NCBI GenBank assembly: GCA_030340625.1
Contig: JAOPHQ010004265.1
Location: 435,001-499,000 of the forward strand
Direction of reading: 5' to 3'
DNA length: 64,000 bases
DNA from: Merluccius polli
Lineage: Eukaryota; Chordata; Actinopteri; Gadiformes; Merlucciidae
Position numbers and translations under genes: made by a program. Positions 55,298-64,000 of this stretch are shown in pieces; within the stretch, counting starts at the first letter, position 1, and every line of letters starts with the position of its first letter. The notes under the pieces were generated by a model, which worked only from the letters and a program-made list of their open reading frames with translations, was not told where the DNA came from and made no database searches.

Positions 55298-55725
55298 CCA
55301 GTCAGTCACAGTAGCACTGTGCAATTTCATTCAAACTTTGCACAATGTTCAAACAACCTATTGTAATAATTGGAAGTAGCCTACTCTTATACTATGGAAG
55401 CCGTGAGACTTCGGAAACGTTTGGCTACATTGCAGCTCTGCCGTAACCGAGTCGGACTCAGACCGATGAGTGGATCCGAAAGCCACTGATGTCCATACAG
55501 CAATCCTACGTGATATTGTAGCTTAGCTTTTTGCATTATAACACTGTAGAAAGGAGAAGGAAAAACGATCAGTTGATAAAAACCTGATTCTGCAGCAGTG
55601 GTCTCCGCCGGCTCTGATTCAAGCAGCTAAAGATACCCACTATGAATTAAATTTTCTTTTTTGTTGAGTATATTCAAATATTCGAATATATGATTATCTG
55701 AAGTTTGTATTCGGGCCAGGCCTAA

Positions 55726-55785
55726 TGCACACACACACACACGCATGCACACACAAATACACAAGCATGCACATGCACATGCACA

Positions 55786-55825
<40 letters not shown>

Positions 55826-55919
55826 AGCATGCACACTCTCTCACACACACACATGCATGCACAGACACACACACACATGCACACACACACACACGCACAC
55901 ACACACACATGCATGCACA

Positions 55920-55951
<32 letters not shown>
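55726..55951. repeat. CA-rich microsatellite
   Basis: Pure and interrupted CA tracts, with ACATGCATGCACAGACACAC repeated twice (about 55850 and 55907). Long frames on both strands are artefacts. Confidence 0.95.
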
Positions 55952-55954
<3 letters not shown>

Positions 55955-56200
55955 GGTGGGAGAGACCTTTGAGGATTTCACAATAGCACATTTATCCTCA
56001 AAATTAAAAATGGTGATTGATCCGTGGAATATTAACGGTCAACAGTGTTTTTCATTAAGTTGTGAAGGGGAGCGAGGGGAGGCATTCTGAAATAAGAAAA
56101 AGAGCAGGAAGGAAAAAGAAGCAAAGCTTTATTTAATGCTGATCCTGGGTTGTGAAAAAAAAGCCTGGAGAGAAATGTAAATACTAGACTCCAATAACAC
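55955..56200. promoter_or_regulatory. Candidate conserved non-coding element
   Basis: AAATTAAAAATGGTGATTGA, GGAATATTAACGGTCAAC and CAAAGCTTTATTTAATGC in complex sequence. Inference only. Confidence 0.3.
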
Positions 56201-56379
56201 GACAGCACACTAATCATATTTACAAACTATATTAAATCTGCCTATTGTGTTTGCCTTGCTAAGGATTGGCTCCCATGTAATTGTCATTGTAACCACTGTT
56301 GGCTTATGGGAAAATTTAACTGCAGTGATATAAGGTGACTGGAAGGATTATTATTACTTTATTATGACCTGGTATATGT

Positions 56380-56650
56380 TTATTAAAACAATTTGTCATG
56401 CAGAACAGGAATAGGGAATGGAAACGTTAAATCCTGCTCCACTCTGGCCGCAGAAATGAGTTACAATAAAATTAATGGCGGTGCGGCTTGGTCTGACACC
56501 AGTGTGGTGCATAATAACCCGCCGCTTCGTTTCATTTGCCGATCATTTCCTGTTGGGCCCTCACCATTAAACATACATGCTGGGGATTATTGGAATTGCC
56601 TTGCGATGGCCATTGCACCACACCGACAGCGCAGTGTTTCTGTGCATGTA
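56380..56650. promoter_or_regulatory. Candidate conserved non-coding element
   Basis: TACAATAAAATTAATGGCGG, GTGCATAATAACCCGCCG and GGGATTATTGGAATTGCC. A 114-codon frame across it lacks any recognisable domain. Inference only. Confidence 0.38.
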
Positions 56651-56654
56651 TGTG

Positions 56655-58600
56655 TTTGTAAGTCAGTGTTTAGGCTGGCAATGTTGCTTTTATGTGGGGC
56701 TGCATATAATGATAAAAACAACACCTCCTTGCCATAGTGTGTTTTTGCTTCTGGAAATGAGACGAGGGGTATTACTGTATGGTGGCCAGGCAGGGATGCA
56801 ACAGTCTTGAAGGCCTCATTTGACTGAGTGCTTGGGGGTGGGGTAATGTTAGTGTGTCAGTTCTGTCTGAAATGACTTTAAGGCTGCTGCAGCAGGAACG
56901 ACAGGCTGAACCAAGGAGTTTGGCTGCTGCGTGTACACTGGGAACAATGCCCTTGACTCCCCTTGTAATGTAGTACTTATTCAGGATTGCTATAGAAACG
57001 TGTGTTAATGTGATGATGGCTAAGTGTATTCTAATCCTGTTTGATCTTTAAGATGAGGCGGAGTAGGATGAATTGGAATTGAAGTACACACCCAACAGAC
57101 CTGAAGAGACAAAGTTTTTTCAGTGAAAGGTGTGACTCCCGCGCTAGTCCCCATTTAGCTATCCCTACAAAGATTGGTCTAAATGCAGATAGCAGGGAGT
57201 TGAAAAAGGAGACCACTTGGAATAGAAATTGCTAAATAAGTACATTGACTGATCAGCAAAGTCATCCTGTTACCATTAGGTTACTGTGACTGTATATTGC
57301 TCTGTGGCACAAAATCAGCAGAATAACACACCGCCTTAAACCAGCAACCTAAATATTTGTTTCATTGGATTGCTTGGACACTTGGATGCCCTGTAGAACC
57401 CGACACTGAGCTTACCTTGGACTAACTCTCAATTGGACATTGGTCCATCACAAAGTTAATTATTTTATCAAAAATATAAATATATTCTTTGTCTATAGCA
57501 GTAAATATTAACTATACAAGTTTACAGAACCTACTGCACAACAATGCTCAAAGAATGATACTTAATATGTGTATTGCACAGAACATTTGGTTATGCGGAT
57601 ACATCTCTTATTTATATACAGTATATTACCTTACTGGCAAATCAGCAATTTTTTCATCGTCATGAAAATTGGAAAAGCAACCTTTTATAAATCATTTTCT
57701 TGTCGAGCACATTTATGTACCGCAAATTGACCTGTGTACTATCCACTTCAATCTGAAAGTGGCTCAGAGAAAGGAATATGTGTACAAGAATACATTTTAT
57801 TCAATGATGTCATTTCAATTCAATATGATGTAGGATGCCCAGAACAGTGCCCTACATTTGCTGGAGTCATTTTATTTTCCACTCTCTCCCTCTAGGAATG
57901 TCTTGATGGTGTAAAGAAAGGAAATTGGTCACATCAACATACTAAACAGGCCCAAGAATGCCAAGACAGTAAGATCAAACCATGGTTTTGTGGATCTAGT
58001 TTGCGACTGGTCCCGAGTTATGCCAACAAGACTGCAGTTTCTTGAGATTAGCTTTCCCTCTATAACCATAGAAAAAAAAACAAATTCTGCTTCCCAATTC
58101 CTCGATAATTAGAAAGTACGCCGGTACTATTTCCCTGCATGTCCTGCGCCAGGCTGTACATGTCATGCCTAAATTGTTCTACAAAAAGGAATGTTATTTT
58201 TTTATTTCATGAATATGCAACAATAAAGTGTTTCTCACAGGGCCATAGGAGATGAAGTTTGTCTTTGAATCTTCTCTCTGTCCATCTATTAGTCTACTCA
58301 ACGTTTATCTTTCCATCTGTTTTTAGCCATCCATCTACCACCTACATGTTTGTTTTTCCATCTGTGTCCATCCATCTACCGACACCCCCATCTGCCCATC
58401 CAGACATGCTTCCATCAGTGCACTGTAATGCTGTACATGTTCAAACTGAAACCATAACACAAAACAAAAATGAAAATACTTAATAGAAATAAGTATTCAG
58501 CATTACTGATCAATCATTATTATAGTGATTTACATAATCTGAAATCCGAAATGACTCGTTACTTTGAGCATGTAATCTTTGACAAAATCCTGTCCAAAAA
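56655..58600. other. Intergenic sequence, no gene recognised
   Basis: Mostly AT-rich. 58270-58410 is a degenerate CCATCTA/TCCATC tetranucleotide tract (CCATCCATCTACC). No coding or transposon signature. Confidence 0.45.
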
Positions 58601-58614
58601 AAAGTACCGGCAAT

Positions 58615-59110
58615 CTAATGGTCAATTAGATTTAAGTGAGGTCACTAGGAGCCCATTCCTCAGCTCCCCACGCCTCCTCCAACACCCCCTCAGCAGTTCA
58701 CTGCACCCTCTCCCCATTCCAAGCCTCTTATGACCACATTAATGCAGCTAATTACCATGTCAATCACAAGTAATGCTTATTAATTACCCCTAAAAAAAAA
58801 GCCTGTTTCAAATAGCGCAGTAGTGTCTTTAAAAGCCCCTTTGAAAGGCTGACAGGGTAGGCAGGAAGAGGGAGCCGCTGCTCGCCCTACTCACTGCTGG
58901 CATTAGTCAATCTGTCCAGATGTCTTCCACAGGTGACAGCTGCAATAGCCTAACAAGCAAATTAATCACGGCGCTTTTGTGGCGCTTCATTTTAGGGGAA
59001 ACTCATTTCACTTCATAAAAGGCTTCATCTCGTGTGGAAAATGACAAATTGCGGCCATGGAGTGATGTGGAGGACCCGAGCAGCCGGCTCTTCTTTTCTG
59101 TGCTCCCATG
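58615..59110. promoter_or_regulatory. Candidate conserved non-coding element
   Basis: ATGGTCAATTAGATTTAAG, CATTAATGCAGCTAATTACC, GTCAATCACAAGTAATGC, TATTAATTACCCC and AGCAAATTAATCACGGCGC. The longest run of homeodomain/PBX-like motifs in the window, in non-repetitive sequence. Enhancer role inferred. Confidence 0.45.
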
Positions 59111-60450
59111 CCTGCGAGGTATACTGCAGAATGGCGGCGGCAGAGAGAAAAAGCTGCTCCGGGACCAGGCGACTCGGTAATGAGGCCCGGCTCTGCCCCT
59201 GTGGGCTCCAGTTCTGACGAGCCTCACAGGTGGCTCGGTCAGATTAAAAAAGCCAGGCTGGCTATGGAGGCGAGGTCTTTGAAGGGAAGGGATACACTTT
59301 GTGGTCTGTCAATCACTCATTGTCCTAAAATTGCAACATGAATGGATATTTTAAAAGGTTGCCCAACATGAAGGGTATTTTAAAAGGTTGCTTAACCACC
59401 CTTTGGTGATGAGGTGTTATTTTTGATTCTAAATCCAGATGGCTGGTTAGACTTTGATGCCTGTTTTGGGTGGTTTTCAAATTATTTTTTAATCCTGAAG
59501 TTAACTCTGTTTGCTTCTGAAGCAATGTTAAAGGTAAAATAGCATGAGTAAAGTTTTCTGAGTTTTACTTAAGAAATGTGTATGATATTCACAAACCTGC
59601 TACGGCACAGATAGAGTGACAGCAGAAAAAACTGAAATACCTTCATCTGTAGACAAATAACCTATGTATCTTAACCACAACCATACATTGGTATGGTTAT
59701 GATTCATTGCCTCTGAACCATAGCAATATTTTCATGAAGAAAGATTAAGAAGAATGACAAAACTTTACAGGGTTTTCAAACAGAAACATGGAGAATTGAA
59801 AACGCACAATGGCCACATAGAGAAGCAATAAATTAAACTTTTGGGATTTTGAAAGCTACAGAAAGCCATTAATACAAAAGGGAGATAAATCCTTGAAAGC
59901 GGTCCAACAAAAACTGTAATTATCATTGTCGGAAGAAAAGAAAAGAGCACAGGAAGGATTAGACTTCTTCACAACAGAGGAACATTCATTGTTTATTTCT
60001 CTTCGTTTCGCAAAGAAAGAAATTCTGGGGTGACAGATGTCAGAAACACTTAATTATTTAGCATGATTATCATGTTCACTCTATTCTTCCAAGGCACATT
60101 GTACTCGGTGTACTTAATTCTTTCCTTCAATCCACTTTTATTGTTTAGTAATAAAAAACAAGACTTTTTTTTTACAATATTTGACCCTTACATGATGGTT
60201 CATTAAAAGCAGATTCCAATGCGATATAAAGAGTGCCTGGAAGTGTAACTAAAAATGTTTTCAACTATGTTCCTTGGGGGACTTTCATTGTGAGTTGCTT
60301 TTCTTATCCAAGCTAGTTTTGTCTCCAAATACATGCTATTATTTTCCCTTCCTTTGTCAAAGTTGGGACAATTTGAGTGGGACATGATGTTTTGACCTCT
60401 GACTTTTGAATGAACACATTTTGAATGATGAATATCTTTAGCATTTCTGC
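59111..60450. other. Intergenic sequence, no gene recognised
   Basis: GGCGGCGGCAG near 59133 is a short CpG patch. TATTTTAAAAGGTTGC is directly repeated at 59346 and 59376, 30 bp apart. The rest is AT-rich. Confidence 0.5.
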
Positions 60451-60461
60451 TAAGTGAATTG

Positions 60462-61089
60462 TAGTGCTGAGCCTGAATTTTGGATATTCAGAAATGTGTT
60501 CATTAGGTAGGTATCTTAATGAAATGAGAAAATATATAAAAAAGTAAAAAAGAAATTATGAAAAAAAACACGGGTATGGCCTTATTGCCACAGGCCATTA
60601 GTTTAGCCAATGTCTTTAAACTAACTGGTTGTAATAATAATATAATTTAATAATATTTACTAAATGTTCTAAGGTTCTCGCCAGGATTTTGCTTTCCATG
60701 GTGGCTCTCCCACTAGCACTACTAGGAGAGCCATAGGTACTTTCGCCATAGAAATAAAAGGGGGGGTTAATGGTTAATGGTAAAAGTATTTTAATAATGA
60801 GCATTTTTAGCCGCTATTACAATGTTTAAACAAGGCCAAAAAAAGATCCAAAATGCTCTACCTACTAATAATAACGGGTTGGTAATTTAATAAACATGAA
60901 TAGAAAAGGTATGTTTTTTTCCTTCTATGGCGATCCATCACCACAATAGCCTGTGTGATTTCTCTTCGGGTGAATAGCACTAGTCCTGCTATGCAATTTC
61001 ATGAAAACTTTGCACAATTTTAAAACCACCATTTGCTGAGAACAAAACGATTATCCGAAACTTGAAATTATGTATTCAGGCCAGCCCTA
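60462..61089. mobile_element. Non-autonomous hAT-like element, copy 2 (628 bp)
   Basis: Starts TAGTGCTGAGCCTGAATTTT; the right-end reverse complement begins TAGGGCTGGCCTGAATAC. Flanks are GTGAATTG (60454-60461) and CTGAATTG (61090-61097), an 8-bp duplication with one change. Shares TTCATTAGGTAGGTA, GCCACAGGCCATTAGTTTAG and CAATGTTTAAACAAGGCC with copy 1 in the same order and orientation. It is about half the length of copy 1 and lacks its left hairpin arm. No transposase. Confidence 0.9.
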
Positions 61090-61099
61090 CTGAATTGAA

Positions 61100-62300
61100 A
61101 TAATAGTTTGAAAAGTCAAAGTGAGAATTCTAGTTTGGTAGTATTTATTGAAAGATATAAAGAAGTTGAAAGGTCATCTACTTGAACATACTACAGCTTG
61201 TAAACCTTCCACATGCCAAACTATAGCATAAAATAACGTCACGTTCACATCTTCTAAACTTAATGCTAGCACATAGCATTTAACTTTGAAACATTCAGTA
61301 AACTACAAAAAAGTAAAAGGGAAGGAACTAAAAGGAAGAGGACTATAGGATTGTTTATACGTCACATACCAGAAGGACAACGGTCAACAAATTGGTTTGA
61401 TCATGCCGGGGGGGAAAAAATAAAGTGTTAGCTGCTCGGCTAACACCAGCAAGGCTCCATGAGTGTAACAGCCACATGTAAAGCCTGCGCCTGAGGCTGT
61501 GATGGGGCCAACCTCTGACTCTCCAACCAAGTCCCACTGCCTGATATGCTCTTATCAGGACAGCCTGAGCCACACATCTTCTAGCAGCCACACACAGATA
61601 TACCACAGGCCCCTAAATAGTGTGATAGGTATAGGCTAAGCTACTTAGTGCAGGTGGCAGTTTTACATGATAATTTTACCTGAAATATGGCTGCCGTGTG
61701 CACTGTATTTACTGTGGACAAGCATTTACAGGCAGGTACTTAGAATATAAAGTATATCACTGCAGGACCACCAATGACGAAAACTGTTGCATGGTGAAAA
61801 TGACCCTGCATTTCATTCAGACATGGTAGTGCACTTTGGATTGTGGATAATGTGCCATTGCTTCACTTTAAACAAATCTGTGCTAGTGTAGACCTTTATT
61901 TTGTCCAGGAAACATTTTTCCTTTAGTATTTAGATTTCTAGTAGTTTTATGGGTCGGACTAACAGATATATGTAGCCTATAGTTGCATTTCATTGTGTAA
62001 TCTTGTTGCAATAACGGAGTGGTAGAATATAGCCAATTTAATTTACTAACATGAGTTCAGTTTTGTGCTTTCATCTTTACTGCTTAGGATACATACGGTA
62101 ATGAAAGAATATTTTTAAATGTTGTAGAAATCCAAAAAAACTATCATTGATTATATTATTTGATTGTGTTTCATAAACAAGCAAGTCACTTTTCAGTTTG
62201 TTGAGTAGCTCCTATGCTAACCAATTAGTTATTATCAGAGAATAGATAATAGATTTGTGTAGCTTGCATGGGAAATAAGTTGTCCAGTGTTTACCTAAAG
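61100..62300. other. Intergenic sequence, no gene recognised
   Basis: AT-rich, with a short GC-richer part at 61380-61610. No family recognised. Confidence 0.5.
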
Positions 62301-62309
62301 ATACGGCTA

Positions 62310-62408
62310 TACACACATATACCCATGTACACACACGCACACGGACACACACACACACGCACACATAAACACACGCACACACGCACACACACACGCACAC
62401 ACACACCC
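62310..62408. repeat. CA-rich microsatellite
   Basis: Interrupted CA and CACG units. Confidence 0.95.
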
Positions 62409-62409
62409 A

Positions 62410-64000
62410 GTTGGACACTCAACAGCCCCTCCTCCCATGAGGAAGCCGAAGCTAATTAGCTCTTAAAGCATTTATTTATCACAGATAAACTGTCAAACAA
62501 TCTCACGAGCATATTCCCTGTAGAAATAAGAACTACTCATTAGTTTGTTCAATTAAGTTTTCCTTTTTCCACTTCCTTCTGTAGGCCCTGCTCTTCAGTA
62601 GCATAACTAGAAAACTCTCTTTTATGACTGTATAAATACATTTAAGAATGTGGACATGTTCTCAGCATGGTGTTGCCCTCACTTTGAAATCTGTGAGGTA
62701 TCAACAAAGCAATTGTATAAAAAAAAACTTGAACACTTGCTTAATCTAGACAATGACTATATACTGTGTATATCTTTACTATCTATGCTGGGTATTACAG
62801 ACAGTTAATGGTGATGACAAAATAAAAAGGGGATTAAGTCAAATAGATTGTTTGTTTGTCACAAGCTCAAGACACCAAGTCCATCTTTCTCCTGCTAGTT
62901 CTGTTCAAAACCTGCAGGTCAGTTCCTTGCTCACATTGTTCGTATTTCTGCATCCACCCCAATAAATATGAAATGCATATACCTCTTCAAGCATCTGACG
63001 GCAACATTTAGTTTAGTTAGTTTAGTTTACAACTTATTGTTTTTCCGTGACAGTGTATCATTTGCATTCAATAGAGTATTTACATAAGAGTAAATATTTA
63101 CATATTGTCAGTGTGTAGGGTATTGACACCTGTGTTTAAGTTTCCCTTACAATCAGCACTGTTGTCATCAATTTGATGTATTATTGTTTTCCGAAGACAA
63201 AGCATTCTTGCATCTCACACACTATCAGTATTCTGCATGATACATAAGGAAGGTGTCAAGAGGATTTAACGATCTACCATAGCTCTTCCGGTATCACTGG
63301 ACTCTCTGGTCATTAAAATCATTAAGAGCACATTACGGTTTAAGCACCGCTGATATTTGAATGTCACACAATATAATATATGCAAGTGAGGTAACATTGA
63401 AGTTGCGGAAGAGTCTCTTAAGGTCGAAGCCATCTTGTCATGTCTAAGGGCCGAAGGGGAATCTCAGGAATCCCCTCTGGTGTCCCGGTGACTATGGAAC
63501 ACAACAGTCATCAACATTGCAGGCAAGCCAGACTTCCTCTTGCCTGGCTGATGAATGCAGCAGTGATCTCTAGGAAAAAAAAAGGGTTTGGTTTTTTCTT
63601 CAGGGCTGGTGTCTATCCCCTCTAGATACCATTGCAGAGGCGCCAGGAAGGCAATATTCAGCCCATTCCATCACTGTAATTCACTCCCTGAACATCCATA
63701 TTTCATTCAGGCCTCTGTTTTAATGAAAGTCATGGCAACTTCACCACCACTGGAGTCTCTAAGCACACACATTGAAGAAAACCCCCCACAAATAAGGACA
63801 TTGGCCTTCGTACGGAACGGAACAATATGAGAGATGAGGCCTCGTGGTTTGGGCGTTAAGAGGCTGATATGGGAGGCCTCTGATGCACCATAACTAGGAG
63901 GACCATCTGCCTGGAAGAACCTGGCTGTCTCCCCCATCCGTTGTCCCTATCCTCCATGCAACCAATGCTATCGCTCAACCCCCACCACCACCCCGACACA
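62410..64000. other. Intergenic sequence, no gene recognised
   Basis: TTTAGTTTAGTTAGTTTAGTTT at 63008-63029 is a small TTTAG-type tandem. 63420-63950 is GC-richer with short frames but no domain. No gene is supported up to the window end. Confidence 0.45.

Larger units (their letters stand above)
54431..55724. mobile_element. Non-autonomous hAT-like element, copy 1 (1294 bp)
   Basis: Starts TAGTGCTGGGCCTGAATATT; the reverse complement of its right end begins TAGGCCTGGCCCGAATAC. It is flanked by GTGCACAC (54423-54430) and ATGCACAC (55725-55732), an 8-bp duplication with one change. 8-bp targets and TAG-type ends fit the hAT superfamily. Internal blocks such as GCCACAGGCCATTTGTTTAG, CAATGTTTAAACAATGCC and ACTACTAATAATAATGGG recur in copy 2. 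No transposase frame. Confidence 0.88.

Overview
The window looks like non-coding DNA from a ray-finned (teleost) fish. I found no exon of a host protein-coding gene, and no rRNA, tRNA or known microRNA. The taxonomic call rests on the repeats. These include a SINE/LINE tail containing TTGGATAAAAGCATCTG, a fish-type L1 LINE, hAT and TTAA-target miniature transposons, and very many long CA/GT, GA, TA and poly-C/poly-G tracts. Almost all long open frames are translations of such simple repeats or lie inside degenerate retrotransposons. I cannot name the species or the neighbouring gene.

Layout. 1-6 kb: simple repeats alternating with complex AT-rich blocks full of TAATTA/ATTAAT homeodomain-type motifs, which look like candidate conserved non-coding elements (CNEs). 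6.4-7.5 kb: a dense cluster of dead transposons (TTAA-type MITE end, LINE tail repeat, LINE ORF2 fragment, common teleost repeat). 8-9.4 kb: GT/CA tracts. 10.2-10.5 kb: an exact-period 25-bp minisatellite. 11.9-12.9 kb: a foldback and a putative LTR with an internal tandem repeat and a primer-binding-site-like motif. 14.1-14.4 kb: a possible gene-derived fragment. 14.9-19.75 kb: a 5'-truncated minus-strand L1 whose reverse-transcriptase region is split by a 517-bp PIF/Harbinger-like MITE with TTA target duplications. 20-46 kb: mostly unannotated sequence with candidate CNEs, a V-SINE-like element, a 915-bp TTAA-flanked inverted-repeat element, many microsatellites, a CpG-rich patch near 41.7 kb and a perfect 37-bp palindrome at 43.3 kb. 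47.8-49.55 kb: a nested foldback element with a satellite-like core. 50-64 kb: more candidate CNEs and two related non-autonomous hAT elements (54.4-55.7 and 60.5-61.1 kb), each with near-perfect 8-bp target duplications.

The simplest reading is a gene desert around a developmental regulator, in which possible enhancers are interspersed with decayed mobile elements. The enhancer part is inference: no alignment could be run. Nothing here demonstrates a new biological system. The most informative observations are the transposon boundaries and nesting, the satellite-cored foldback, the putative LTR, the long palindrome and the isolated CpG-rich patch.
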